Shown: piece after piece, positions 34,542 to 43,565 of the stretch
Numbering within the stretch: the stretch's first letter is position 1
Layout of the letters: every line of letters starts with the position of its first letter
Translations under genes and position numbers: made by a program
Notes under the pieces: generated by a model
Seen by the model: the letters and a program-made list of their open reading frames with translations, nothing else
Told to the model about the DNA's origin: nothing
The model's database searches: none
NCBI GenBank assembly: GCA_900142905.1
Contig: FSRV01000001.1
Location: 3,162,001 to 3,226,000, forward strand
Direction: 5' to 3'
DNA: 64,000 bases
DNA from: Burkholderia sp. GAS332
GTDB taxonomy: Bacteria; Pseudomonadota; Gammaproteobacteria; Burkholderiales; Burkholderiaceae

Positions 34542-35222
34542 CTACCGCTTTAGCGTCCGTGAACCGGGCCCATAAACATCCTGAGGCGTGATCGCCAGGT
34601 GCTCTGACAGCGCCGTGACCGCCGCCTCCGCGTTCCTGCCAAGCACCATGCGCATAAGCGCCTCATGCCGCTCGACGAAACCATCAAGCTCCTGCGCGTC
34701 GGCAAGGATCACATGACGGTAGCGGCTCGCCTGATCGTAGAAAGTAGCCTGCAAATCCATCAGTCGTCGTGAGCGGCAAGCCCCAAGCAACGCGGCGTGG
34801 AAGCTCTTATGAGCCATCTCGATCGTACTCCGCGCCTCTGCCGGCGCATCGTAATGGCGCGTCACGGCAAGCGACAGCTTCGCGAAGCTGCCTGCGATCT
34901 CCATCTCCCAGTCGGCATTGCCTGCCGCGATCGCTTCACGCAATGCCTCTGTCTCGATCAACTGGCGCATCCGGGTCAGGTCTGCCAGATCCCCTTGCGA
35001 CAGCGGCGCAACACGGAAGCCGCGCCGCGTTTCGTTGGTCACGAAACCCAGCGAGGTCAGCCGCGCCAGCGCCTCACGCAATGGCGAGGCCCCGACGCCG
35101 TACTGCTCCTTCAGTTGCTCGATGCGCAGGTTGTGCTCGGGCGGCAGCACGCCGGACACGATATCTTCGACGAGACGCTCGAGTATCGCCTCGGTCAGCG
35201 TTTCCTTGACGAGTATTTCCAT
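34542..35222 (-). CDS. GntR family regulator, FadR (FCD) subfamily
   Basis: This 226-residue regulator has an N-terminal GntR winged helix (about 10-75: VSGVLPPEHNLRIEQLKEQY, then GVGASPLREALARLTSLGFV) and a C-terminal all-helical FCD ligand domain with metal-binding His residues. The start is taken as ATG 35222; a GTG three codons upstream is also possible and no strong ribosome binding site is visible at either. It is divergent from the cyclase operon and separated from it by 149 bp that contain two palindromes, so it is very likely the operon's repressor. The effector is probably an intermediate of the pathway. Confidence 0.88.
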   Translation of the reverse strand: MEILVKETLTEAILERLVEDIVSGVLPPEHNLRIEQLKEQYGVGASPLREALARLTSLGFVTNETRRGFRVAPLSQGDLADLTRMRQLIETEALREAIAAGNADWEMEIAGSFAKLSLAVTRHYDAPAEARSTIEMAHKSFHAALLGACRSRRLMDLQATFYDQASRYRHVILADAQELDGFVERHEALMRMVLGRNAEAAVTALSEHLAITPQDVYGPGSRTLKR

Positions 35223-35292
35223 GGACGGCACATGCTTGAGGGGGACGGCGTCATGCTGCGCTACGCCCTCCTTTTTGTCAATAAAGTCAATT

Positions 35293-35316
35293 TTATCGAT
35301 AATAATGGTATTTACC
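35293..35316. promoter_or_regulatory. Palindromes in the GntR-cyclase intergenic region
   Basis: Two palindromes lie in the divergent promoter region: TTATCGATAA (35293-35302) and GGTATTTACC (35307-35316). Short palindromes with central A/T bases are typical FCD-GntR operators. The surrounding stretch is AT-rich and lies 56 bases before the cyclase start. I see no reliable promoter boxes. Confidence 0.4.
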
Positions 35317-35371
35317 GATAGAAAGGCAAACGTAGGTCATCCACTATGCAGACCATAGGAGGAGGCGTTCC

Positions 35372-36169
35372 ATGAACACTGAGCATTTACGCTTTATCGA
35401 CTTGTCGGTCGCGCTGGAGAACGACGTGCCGGCCGATCCGCCGGGCCTGCGTCCGCGCATCCAGTACATCGATCACCAGCGCGGCGCCGAGCAGATCGCC
35501 GCGATGTTCCCGGGCCTTTCGCCGGACCAGCTGCCGGATGGCGAAGGATGGGCGGTCGAGGACCTGGTCCTGCACACGCATAGTGGCACCCACATGGACG
35601 CACCGCTGCACTATGCGTCGACCATGAACGGCGGCGAACGCGCGATCGGCATCGATGAACTGCCGCTCGACTGGTGCATGGCGCCCGGTGTGAAGCTGGA
35701 CTTTCGCGAACTGCCGGATGGACATGTGGTGCGTGCAGACGAAGTCGAAGCGGAGTTGGCCCGCATCGGACACGTTCTCAAGCCGCGCGACATCGTGCTG
35801 GTCAACACTGCCGCGGCACGCGCGTACGGCACGCCCGCCTACATCGATAGCGGCTGCGGCATGGGACGTGCCGCCACCCTTTACCTGCTCGAGCGCGGCG
35901 TGCGGGTAGTCGGGACGGACGCATGGAGTTGGGATGCGCCATTCCGCTACACGCGCGAGGCCTACCTCAAGAGCGGCGATCCGTCGATCATCTGGGAGGG
36001 CCACAAGGCAGGCAGGGAGATCGGCTACGGCCAACTCGAGAAACTCACCAACCTGGACCTGCTGCCGCCGTTCGGCTTCACCGTCTGCTGTTTCCCCTAC
36101 AAGATCAAGGGCGCGTCCGCCGGCTTTACGCGCGCCGTCGCCATCATTGATACGGAGTCCCGTTCGTGA
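35372..36169 (+). CDS. Cyclase family protein (metal-dependent hydrolase)
   Basis: This 265-residue enzyme of the cyclase/KynB-like family shows the metal-binding signature HTHSGTHMDAPLHY (about 69-82). Members are Mn2+- or Zn2+-dependent hydrolases, such as arylformamidase and isatin hydrolase, or act in related ring-opening steps. The start ATG 35372 has AGGAGGAGGC upstream. It is the first gene of an operon with an FAH-type hydrolase, an MFS transporter and a porin, and its end overlaps the next start by four bases. This suggests uptake and ring cleavage of an aromatic or heterocyclic compound; which one is not readable. Confidence 0.85.
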   Translation: MNTEHLRFIDLSVALENDVPADPPGLRPRIQYIDHQRGAEQIAAMFPGLSPDQLPDGEGWAVEDLVLHTHSGTHMDAPLHYASTMNGGERAIGIDELPLDWCMAPGVKLDFRELPDGHVVRADEVEAELARIGHVLKPRDIVLVNTAAARAYGTPAYIDSGCGMGRAATLYLLERGVRVVGTDAWSWDAPFRYTREAYLKSGDPSIIWEGHKAGREIGYGQLEKLTNLDLLPPFGFTVCCFPYKIKGASAGFTRAVAIIDTESRS

Positions 36170-37176
36170 AACTCGCCACCTTCGAGACCCGCGACCATGC
36201 TGCGCGTATCGGCGTTGTGTTGCCCGCCCAGCAGCGTGTGGTTGGGCTATCCGATGCGTTTCTCGCGCATCACGGCACCGTCCTGCCGGACTTCGTCGAC
36301 ATGCTGGCGCTGATGCGCGGCGGGCCGCGCGCGCTCGACGCCACCTTCGAGTTAGTCGCGCGCACGCACGGTGACGAGCCGTTCGCGCATACGTTCGATT
36401 CGGTGCGGTTTCTCGCCCCCGTCCCGCTACCGGAACAGATTCGGGACTTTTCGACCTTCGACCTGCACATGCAACAGGCCGGGGCAGCCATTGCCCGTCT
36501 ACGCGCGAATCGACGGGGCGACGACCTGCTTACCCTGCCGGGACCCAACGACATCGCATTACCGCCGGTGTATTACGAACAGCCGATCTACTACAAGGCC
36601 AACCGCCTCAACGTGATCGGTCATGAGCACGACGTGCGCTGGCCACGGCGCGCCAAGCTGCTGGACTATGAAGCAGAACTTGGGGTGTATATCGGGCGCA
36701 CCGGGCGGGATATCGATAGCCGCAACGCCCATGAGCACATATTCGGTTTCACGATCTTCAACGATTTTTCGGCACGTGATCTTCAGGAGCACGAAATGGA
36801 AGGACCGTTCGGTCCGGCCAAGGGCAAGGACTTCGATACCGGCAATGCGATGGGTCCATGGATCGTGACCGCCGATGAAATCGCGGATCCCTACGATCTG
36901 GCCGTCACAGTGCGCGTGAATGGCGAACAGTGGTCGCGTGGCTCGACCAGGGATATGCGTCATCGCTTCGAGCGAATGATCGAACATGTGTCCGCGGACG
37001 AAACCTTGCATGTCGGCGAATTTCTCGGATCGGGCACGGTCGGCAGCGGCAGTGGTCTCGAGCTGAACCGGTGGATCCAGAACGGCGACGTGGTCGAAAT
37101 CGAAGTCGAAAAAATCGGCGTGTTGCGCAACCGTGTCGTCGCGCAGTCAGGCCAACAGACAGGGGACGAATCATGA
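36166..37176 (+). CDS. Fumarylacetoacetate hydrolase family protein
   Basis: This 336-residue enzyme has the FAH fold: an N-terminal domain, then the metal site with DYEAELGVYIGRTGRDI and IFNDFSARDLQ and a later GTVGSGSGLEL loop. FAH-family enzymes cleave or hydrolyse C-C bonds of dicarbonyl acids or decarboxylate them, with Mg2+ or Mn2+. It starts with GTG 36166, overlapping the cyclase stop as GTGA, and overlaps the MFS gene in ATGA. It probably completes the breakdown of the ring-opened product made upstream. Confidence 0.88.
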   Translation: MKLATFETRDHAARIGVVLPAQQRVVGLSDAFLAHHGTVLPDFVDMLALMRGGPRALDATFELVARTHGDEPFAHTFDSVRFLAPVPLPEQIRDFSTFDLHMQQAGAAIARLRANRRGDDLLTLPGPNDIALPPVYYEQPIYYKANRLNVIGHEHDVRWPRRAKLLDYEAELGVYIGRTGRDIDSRNAHEHIFGFTIFNDFSARDLQEHEMEGPFGPAKGKDFDTGNAMGPWIVTADEIADPYDLAVTVRVNGEQWSRGSTRDMRHRFERMIEHVSADETLHVGEFLGSGTVGSGSGLELNRWIQNGDVVEIEVEKIGVLRNRVVAQSGQQTGDES

Positions 37177-38390
37177 ACAATCGTTGGATCGCACTTGCGG
37201 TGCTTTGCCTTTGCGTCTTTCAGTTCACGCTCAACTGGTTCTGCGTCGTACCCGCCTTTCCGGCGATCGCGCACGAATACGGATTATCGATTCCACAGGT
37301 CGCCGCGCTCGTTGCCGCGTTTGTCGGGGGGTACGGCATTTTCCATTTGCCGGCTGGCTGGTTATCCGCCCGATTCGGCATGCGCTGCGCGCTGATCATC
37401 GGCATTGCGCTTGAAGCTTGCGCATCGCTCGGGGGCGCGCTGGTGTCGTCGTATTCAGCGATGCTGGCTACCCGGGTGATCGCGGGGGCCGGTGGCGCCT
37501 GCTGTCTCGGTGCGGTGGTAGGACTCGTCAGCGCCTGGTTTCGCGACCGCGAGTTGTCGTTCGCAATAGGACTGACAACCGGTGTTGCCTTCGCGCTCGG
37601 CGCGGCGGCAGGACTGTTCCTGTGGTCGATGGTGGTGGTGGCCATTGGCTGGCATACCGCCGTCATCATCGCCGGGCTCGTCGGGCTGGGGGTCCTGCTG
37701 CTCGTCTGGCTCGCACCGATTGTGCCGCGTGCGGCTGCGGCGACGCTCGACGGCGGCCACCTCGATATGCGCGCCGTGCGCCGCGTGCTGGGCAACGGGG
37801 CGCTCTGGTGGTGGGGACTGAGTATCGTCGGCTCGTACGGCGCGTTCTTTACCCTTGCGCAGTTCCTGCCGATCTACGCGGAGCGTGTCCTGCACTTCTC
37901 GCCAACCGAAGGCGGACGTCTTAGCGCCTTGCTGCTGCTGAGCGGCATTCCGGCTGCGATGCTGGGTGGCTGGGTGTCGGACCGTTTCGGCCGGATCAAG
38001 CTGCTGATCTGCGGTGCGTTCGTGCTGAGTGGCCTCGTGACCTTGATGCTGCCTCGCCTCGACGGCGGCGCGTTGCATCTTGCTGCCGCAGCGATCGGGC
38101 TGATCACCATGACCGGACTCACACCGTGGTTCAGCGTACCCGCAATGTATCCCGACCGTATTCCGCTGCATGACGTGCCCGCGGCCTCCGGCCTGATGCT
38201 CTCGCTCGCGGCGCTTGGAGGCTTTGCCGTACCGTTGGGATTCGGCCGCATTGTTGCCAGCTACGGATTTGACGCCGGTCTGCCCTACCTCGGCATCGTA
38301 TCGATTGTCTTCACTGTCTTCGGACTGATTGCACCGACACCATCACGCCGCCGCGGCATGGTCGGCCATATCCAGACGGACGCCGCCTGA
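37173..38390 (+). CDS. MFS transporter, catabolic operon
   Basis: This 405-residue protein has twelve predicted helices and a major facilitator fold, starting MNNRWIALAVLCLCVFQFTL, with the loop 2-3 motif GWLSARFGMR and its loop 8-9 counterpart GWVSDRFGRIK. ATG 37173 overlaps the FAH gene stop as ATGA. It should import the substrate of the operon across the inner membrane, matching the porin encoded behind it. The open frame upstream of the ATG is inside the FAH gene and is not used. Substrate unknown; the neighbours suggest an aromatic acid or amide. Confidence 0.88.
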   Translation: MNNRWIALAVLCLCVFQFTLNWFCVVPAFPAIAHEYGLSIPQVAALVAAFVGGYGIFHLPAGWLSARFGMRCALIIGIALEACASLGGALVSSYSAMLATRVIAGAGGACCLGAVVGLVSAWFRDRELSFAIGLTTGVAFALGAAAGLFLWSMVVVAIGWHTAVIIAGLVGLGVLLLVWLAPIVPRAAAATLDGGHLDMRAVRRVLGNGALWWWGLSIVGSYGAFFTLAQFLPIYAERVLHFSPTEGGRLSALLLLSGIPAAMLGGWVSDRFGRIKLLICGAFVLSGLVTLMLPRLDGGALHLAAAAIGLITMTGLTPWFSVPAMYPDRIPLHDVPAASGLMLSLAALGGFAVPLGFGRIVASYGFDAGLPYLGIVSIVFTVFGLIAPTPSRRRGMVGHIQTDAA

Positions 38391-38503
38391 CAGCAGCACA
38401 TCCGGTGTAACGAAGCGTCTCCGATTCCTGAGGATGGCGCTTCACAATTCCATTTCGCTGATATTTATAAATTCGGATACCTAATTACACAAAGGAGGAG
38501 AAC

Positions 38504-39556
38504 ATGCGTATTCCTAGAGGAAGTAAGGCTTGCCCGGTGTGGCTTGCCTGCGCCATGCTCGGCAGCCCCTGCCTTGCCCAAACCAGCGTCAGCCTGTACG
38601 GGCAGATCGACGTTTTTGCCGGGGCGACGAAGGCCATCGGCGGTCAAACAGCGTGGCAGGAATCAAGCGGCGGCTTATCCACGTCCTATTTCGGCATGAA
38701 GGGCGCGGAGGATCTCGGTGCGGGCATGAAGGCGATTTTCACGCTCGAGAGCTTCTTCCAGCCGCAAAACGGGCAGATTGGCCGATTCCCGAATGACGTT
38801 TTCTTCTCGCGTAACGCGTATGTCGGCATTGAATCGCCATATGGCACATTCACCGCGGGGCGCCAGAGCACCAACCTCTTCATCTCGACAATCCTGTTCA
38901 ATCCCTTTGTCGATTCATTTACGTTTTCGCCTGTGGTGCTGCAAACCTATCTGGGCCAGGGCGGTCAGGGCGTGATCGGCGATACGGGCTGGAACAATGC
39001 GGTCCAGTACAGCACGCCGCGCTTTGGCGGGCTCTCCGGAGCGGCGATGTACTCGTTCGGCAATGCGGCCGGCGCTGCGGGGCAACGTAAATGGAGTGCC
39101 CAGTTCCTGTACTTTCATGGGCCGTTCGCGGCAACGGGTGTCTACCAGTACGAGAACTACAGCTTTGCCGCCGGCGACATCGGCACCTCGCTTCCCGGCG
39201 TGTCGGGCCTGACGAGCCAGAGCACAGGCGAGCTCGGTGCAACCTACGACTTCCGGATCGTCAAGCTGTACGCGCAGTATCTGCATACCAATGACCAGAC
39301 GAGCAACGGCACCCTCCTCGTCAACCGGGGACAGGCCGGTTTTTCGATTCCACTCGGCGCCGGTTCGATTCTCGGCTCGTATGCGTATTCGAAGAGCAAT
39401 GGCCCGGCCGACGGCGTGGTGCGCAAGACGTGGGCGATCGGCTATGACTACTCGCTGTCAAAGCGCACCGATATCTACGCCGCTTATCTGTCCGATCACC
39501 TGACCGGAAAATCGACCGGCGATACGGCGGGCGTGGGTATACGGACGAAATTCTGA
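38504..39556 (+). CDS. Outer-membrane porin, Burkholderia type
   Basis: This 350-residue protein begins with a signal peptide (CAMLGSPCLA, then the mature start QTSVSLYGQIDVF) and shows the pattern of neisserial/Burkholderia trimeric porins: SSYFGMKGAEDLGAGMKAIF-like segments, a GRQSTNLF-type strand and a C-terminal AGVGIRTKF ending in Phe, the outer-membrane assembly signal. The start has AAAGGAGGAG upstream. It is 113 bp after the MFS gene on the same strand and probably serves uptake of the same compound. The C-terminal barrel strands are aromatic-rich, as expected. Confidence 0.9.
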   Translation: MRIPRGSKACPVWLACAMLGSPCLAQTSVSLYGQIDVFAGATKAIGGQTAWQESSGGLSTSYFGMKGAEDLGAGMKAIFTLESFFQPQNGQIGRFPNDVFFSRNAYVGIESPYGTFTAGRQSTNLFISTILFNPFVDSFTFSPVVLQTYLGQGGQGVIGDTGWNNAVQYSTPRFGGLSGAAMYSFGNAAGAAGQRKWSAQFLYFHGPFAATGVYQYENYSFAAGDIGTSLPGVSGLTSQSTGELGATYDFRIVKLYAQYLHTNDQTSNGTLLVNRGQAGFSIPLGAGSILGSYAYSKSNGPADGVVRKTWAIGYDYSLSKRTDIYAAYLSDHLTGKSTGDTAGVGIRTKF

Positions 39557-39649
39557 GCGGACGACGTTCTGACGCGCGTCAGGCAGCGCGCAGATTGCGA
39601 ATGCAGATCTGCAGCATCGAGCTGCAGCAAGTGTGCCTGGTCGGTGGGT

Positions 39650-40981
39650 CTAGCGGGCTTTGCCCGCCCCGCCCCAATTGAAAGCAGAACCAAACTGCAA
39701 CGCCGGCGCCCACTTCACGCACGCCCGAAAACCCACCGCGGCGCCGCCGACGGCAAACAGGACCGGAATCAGAAAGTCGTGGCCCACCCGGGTAAATTCA
39801 AACATGAGAACCACGGCTGTTATCGGCATCTGCATCGACGTGGCCAGAAATGCCGTCGCACCCACAACGGCAAACGCGCCTGCGGAAGCCCCCGGCCAGA
39901 ACAGACTCCAGACTCCGCCGAGCACGATCGCCAACAACGCGCCATTCGCAAGCCCTGGCGTCAACAGACCGCCTTCAGCACCCGCACGCAAACTACTCGC
40001 GGTAATCACCACCTTCAGCACCAGCAGCATCGCTGCGAGCGTCATCGTGATATTGCCGTCGAACGCCAGTCCCGCAGGCCCCTTGCCATTACCGAGCAGT
40101 TGCGGAAAGTGCATCGCCAGCACGCCGATGATCGCGAAGTTCAACAGCGACAACACCGGCAAGCGCCAATCCCTCGGTGCCTGGGCACGCGCGCGCTTCG
40201 TCAGTTCCGAAAAACCCCACGCCGCGGCGCCGAAAATCGGCCCGCACACCACGGACCAGACCATCAGCGTTGTGCTCACTGTCAGCGACGGCACCAGATA
40301 CTGGTGCTCGTCGCCCAGACCCAATTGCGCGACCAGCGCCGCTACGGCGGAGGTCACCACAGCAGGCACCAAGGCCGTCCAGCCAAACGTCCCCAACAGC
40401 ACCTCGAGCACGAACACCGCGCCGCCGAGTGGCACGTTGTAGACGGCGGCCAGACCCGCGCCGGCGCCGCACGCGACCATGATGCGACTCTGCTCGACCG
40501 ATAATCCCGCACGGTGCGACAGCCACCCGGCCAGCACCGAACCGATTTCGCGCGGCGCGACTTCGCGCCCGAGCGGCGAGCCGAGCGCCACGGTCACAAT
40601 CTGCAGCAACGCATGCACGATCGTGCTCAGCATCGGCATACGCGGATCGTCGGACTTGACGGCCTGGCGAATGCTCACGAGCGGCCGTCCGAAGCGGTAC
40701 AGCGCCCACCAGCCGAGCCCCGCCACCAGGCCGCATAGCGTCAGGACGAGCAGGCGGCGCTCAGGCGTGGCACCGGTGACCCCTTGCAGAAAACTCTCGC
40801 TGCTGATCGCGTGCGCCACGCTGTAACCATAGGCGAGGTGCTGAATGCCGTGCAGCAGCAAGGCGAGCAACATGCCGCCGAGACCGGCACCAAGGCCGGT
40901 CAACAACGTGACCGCGGCCACTACCGCAAACGGTTTTTGCCCGCGCCGCACAGGTGCTGAAGTGAGTGATTTGAGTGACAT
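39650..40981 (-). CDS. ClC-type chloride channel/antiporter
   Basis: This 443-residue membrane protein belongs to the ClC family. The gating-glutamate motif appears as GSPLGREVAPRE (the Glu is kept) and the anion-site region as EGGLLTPGLANGALL. Many transmembrane segments are visible. CBS domains are absent. Bacterial ClC proteins exchange Cl- or fluoride for protons, for example during acid stress. The start is set at ATG 40981, but ATG 41002 is in frame and neither has a clear ribosome binding site. The gene is convergent with the porin operon; a 7-bp hairpin (39609-39627) lies between them. Confidence 0.88.
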   Translation of the reverse strand: MSLKSLTSAPVRRGQKPFAVVAAVTLLTGLGAGLGGMLLALLLHGIQHLAYGYSVAHAISSESFLQGVTGATPERRLLVLTLCGLVAGLGWWALYRFGRPLVSIRQAVKSDDPRMPMLSTIVHALLQIVTVALGSPLGREVAPREIGSVLAGWLSHRAGLSVEQSRIMVACGAGAGLAAVYNVPLGGAVFVLEVLLGTFGWTALVPAVVTSAVAALVAQLGLGDEHQYLVPSLTVSTTLMVWSVVCGPIFGAAAWGFSELTKRARAQAPRDWRLPVLSLLNFAIIGVLAMHFPQLLGNGKGPAGLAFDGNITMTLAAMLLVLKVVITASSLRAGAEGGLLTPGLANGALLAIVLGGVWSLFWPGASAGAFAVVGATAFLATSMQMPITAVVLMFEFTRVGHDFLIPVLFAVGGAAVGFRACVKWAPALQFGSAFNWGGAGKAR

Positions 40982-41194
40982 GGCGCGTCGGGCCGGCAAC
41001 ATTAATGGGATGGCAACTATGTTATTCCGCGCCGCAACATGAATCCAATTGATTTTTCTGCTCGACTGATGCGTTGTGCGCATAAGTTGTACGCACCCGC
41101 CGCCCTCAACGACAACCCTAAGCGCGTGAAGCGATCCGGATCGTGGAAGCCGACGGTGCGTATCCGTCGGCACCGCCCCGCGCTTCGTCTTATC

Positions 41195-41569
41195 TTAGTT
41201 CACTGATACGAAAAACATCGACACCACACACGCGACGCCAACGAACCACACCAGCGAGCGCAACGTCGCCAGATTCGCCACATACAGCACGCCATACACG
41301 ACACGCGTGACGACAAAAGTAATCGCCAGCCCGTTGATCCACGGACTCGACCCGCCTGCCTGCCCCGCGACGACGATCGCGGCGGTAAACATCGCCAATG
41401 CTTCCCACGCGTTCTGATGCGCAGCATGAGCCCGCGCGCGCCAGCCTTCGAGGCTGGCGAGATAGGGGCGCGGCGCCGCATTGTCGTAGCGCTTGCTGAC
41501 CTTCGCCAACATGGTCCATGGGAACGGCAGCAGAGCCACGATAAGCAGGCACAGATGCGGAATCGTCAT
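41195..41569 (-). CDS. MAPEG family membrane protein
   Basis: This 124-residue protein has four predicted membrane helices and the MAPEG pattern: SKRYDNAAPRPYLASLEGW, then RARAHAAHQNAWEAL, and FVVTRVVYGVLYVANLATL. MAPEG proteins include glutathione-linked membrane enzymes and many bacterial members without a known substrate. It is a single gene, 213 bp beyond the ClC gene start on the same strand. I cannot connect it with a pathway here. Confidence 0.82.
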   Translation of the reverse strand: MTIPHLCLLIVALLPFPWTMLAKVSKRYDNAAPRPYLASLEGWRARAHAAHQNAWEALAMFTAAIVVAGQAGGSSPWINGLAITFVVTRVVYGVLYVANLATLRSLVWFVGVACVVSMFFVSVN

Positions 41570-41975
41570 TCGTCAGTCTCCTTGTATGCGCGGCGCGAAT
41601 GCCGCGAGCCGCTGTTATACCCGCCAGCATCCGCCACCGCCAACCTGAATCCCGCGAGCGCGGCCTCTACCGGCACGCGAAACGCGGCAGCCAGACGGCC
41701 CGGATTGCCGCTCGCGATTGCGAAATTGACATTACAAATAACAAACAACGACTCAAACATGATTAATACAATAATTACATTTGCCAAACGTTTCGCATGC
41801 AGCAAGATTCAGCATGAAATTCGCTCCAGGGATTAGTACGGATAAACGCCGGTTCAATCATGCAAGCATTTAAGGGTCGGCGTACACTCGCTCGAAGCCC
41901 ACACGACAGGCCACGCGGGGCTGCAGAGCCGCCCGTCGTCAAACACGGGATATTGGAGACTCAGGAGAACAATCA
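41570..41975. other. Intergenic region, 406 bp
   Basis: The stretch separates two divergent genes and is AT-rich between about 41720 and 41840. It includes a TTGACA at 41726 without a good partner box. A minus-strand frame of 79 codons overlaps the MAPEG start by ATGA but has no ribosome binding site, so I do not call it. A good AGGAG lies just before the MFS start at 41976. Nothing else is supported. Confidence 0.4.
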
Positions 41976-43190
41976 ATGAGCTGGACACGGGAACAGAGAA
42001 ACGTCACGATCGCCGCCTATCTGGGCTGGACCCTGGATGCATTCGATTTCTTTCTAATGGTGTTCGTATTGAAAGATATCGCGGCGGAGTTCAATACAAA
42101 AATCCCGGCGGTCGCCTTCGGCATTATGCTGACCCTGGCGATGCGTCCAGTCGGCGCATTGATTTTCGGCTGGCTCGCCGACAAATACGGCCGCCGTCCG
42201 ACGCTGATGGTCAACATTGCGTGCTTCTCGCTGCTGGAATTGCTGTCCGGCTTTTCGCCTAACCTGACCACCCTGCTCGTGCTGCGCGCCCTGTTCGGTA
42301 TCGCGATGGGCGGCGAATGGGGGGTGGGCGGCGCACTGACGATGGAAACCGTGCCGCCGAAATCACGCGGCATCGTCTCGGGTCTCCTGCAGGCCGGCTA
42401 TCCGAGCGGCTACCTGCTCGCTTCCGTCGTGTTCGGCGTCTTCTATCAATACATCGGCTGGCGCGGCATGTTCTTCGTCGGCGTGCTGCCGGCCTTGCTG
42501 GTGCTGTATGTCCGCGCACACGTGCCGGAATCGCCGGCCTTCAAGACGCTCGAGAAGAAAAAGCGCCTAGGTCTCGTCGCCACGTTGAAGCAAAACATCG
42601 GCTTGTCGCTCTATGCGATCGTGCTGATGACCGCGTTCAACTTCTTCTCGCACGGTTCGCAAGATCTGTATCCGACCTTCCTGCGCGTGCAGCATGGGTT
42701 CGACGCGCATACCGTGTCGTTGATCACGATCACGCTGAACATCGGCGCGATCTGCGGCGGCCTGTTCTTCGGATACATCTCGGAGCGGATCGGCCGCAAG
42801 CGCGCGATCTTCATCGCTGCCCTGATCGCATTGCCGGTGTTGCCGCTGTGGGCTTTCTCGTCTACACCGGTGCTGCTCGCCGTCGGCGCATTCCTGATGC
42901 AGATCTCCGTGCAAGGCGCATGGGGTGTGATTCCGGTCCACCTGAACGAAATCTCGCCCGACGAAATTCGCGCGACGTTCCCGGGCCTCGTGTATCAGCT
43001 CGGCAATCTGATCGCGTCGGTGAACGGCCCGCTGCAGGCGAGCGCCGCCGAAGCGCACGGCAACAACTACGCGCTGATCATGGCCGTCGTGATCGGTATC
43101 GTGGCCGTGGTGATCGCCGTGCTGATTCCGTTCAGCCGCGAACGCCGCGGCATCGACATGACGCAGTCAGCGAAAGAGGTTGCGGCATAG
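41976..43190 (+). CDS. MFS transporter, SHS (lactate/sialate-like) family
   Basis: This 404-residue transporter has twelve predicted helices and the family N-terminus AYLGWTLDAFDFFLMVFVLK, with loop motif GWLADKYGRRP and MGGEWGVGGALTMETVP. The SHS subfamily includes lactate, pyruvate and sialic acid carriers. It ends at 43190 and is followed by two hairpins, the second with a clear U-tract. A TetR-type regulator lies downstream on the same strand, but a terminator separates them. No catabolic gene is directly next to it, so the substrate is inferred only from family. Confidence 0.85.
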   Translation: MSWTREQRNVTIAAYLGWTLDAFDFFLMVFVLKDIAAEFNTKIPAVAFGIMLTLAMRPVGALIFGWLADKYGRRPTLMVNIACFSLLELLSGFSPNLTTLLVLRALFGIAMGGEWGVGGALTMETVPPKSRGIVSGLLQAGYPSGYLLASVVFGVFYQYIGWRGMFFVGVLPALLVLYVRAHVPESPAFKTLEKKKRLGLVATLKQNIGLSLYAIVLMTAFNFFSHGSQDLYPTFLRVQHGFDAHTVSLITITLNIGAICGGLFFGYISERIGRKRAIFIAALIALPVLPLWAFSSTPVLLAVGAFLMQISVQGAWGVIPVHLNEISPDEIRATFPGLVYQLGNLIASVNGPLQASAAEAHGNNYALIMAVVIGIVAVVIAVLIPFSRERRGIDMTQSAKEVAA

Positions 43191-43250
43191 CTTTAAGCGT
43201 TCGAACTAAACAGCTATTTCGCCGGCGCGTTATCGGGCACAATAGACACA

Positions 43251-43270
43251 AAGGCGGCTCGAACCGCCTT
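43251..43270 (+). other. Small hairpin after the MFS gene
   Basis: AAGGCGG and CCGCCTT form a 7-bp stem around CTCGAA, 60 bases after the stop. There is no U-tract, so it may be a structural part of the 3' end rather than a terminator. Confidence 0.4.
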
Positions 43271-43336
43271 AAAGAAAAGCGCGAGAAAAACGCAGCAGCA
43301 CAGACGCAAGGCCAAACACAGGTAGCAAGCAATACG

Positions 43337-43371
43337 AGGCCGTTCCGATTTCGATCGGAACGGCCTTTTTT
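43337..43371 (+). terminator. Strong rho-independent terminator
   Basis: GGCCGTTCCGAT and ATCGGAACGGCC form a perfect 12-bp stem around TTCG, followed by TTTTTTATTTC. It ends the MFS transcript and isolates the TetR gene downstream. Confidence 0.9.
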
Positions 43372-43565
43372 ATTTCCGCGCGGTTTGACGCACCCGCGCG
43401 CATTGGAAAGATGGACCTTCGTCAGGTCTTCTAGAGGAGTTAGTCCACACAGGGCCCTTGATCGTAGTCCCCGTCCTTCTTTATCCTGAAAAAAAACGGC
43501 TGTTTCAAATAGTCATTTGAATCGCTTGTTTGCGGGCCGGATGCCCGGCAACTGGGAGACGCAAC

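Noticed and set aside
36930..37172. Extension of the MFS frame into the FAH gene
   Set aside because: ATG 37173 in an ATGA overlap begins the first membrane helix; the upstream part is not membrane-like.
41566..41805. A 79-codon minus-strand frame overlapping the MAPEG start as ATGA
   Set aside because: No ribosome binding site, a random-looking second half and no known domain; kept as non-coding.
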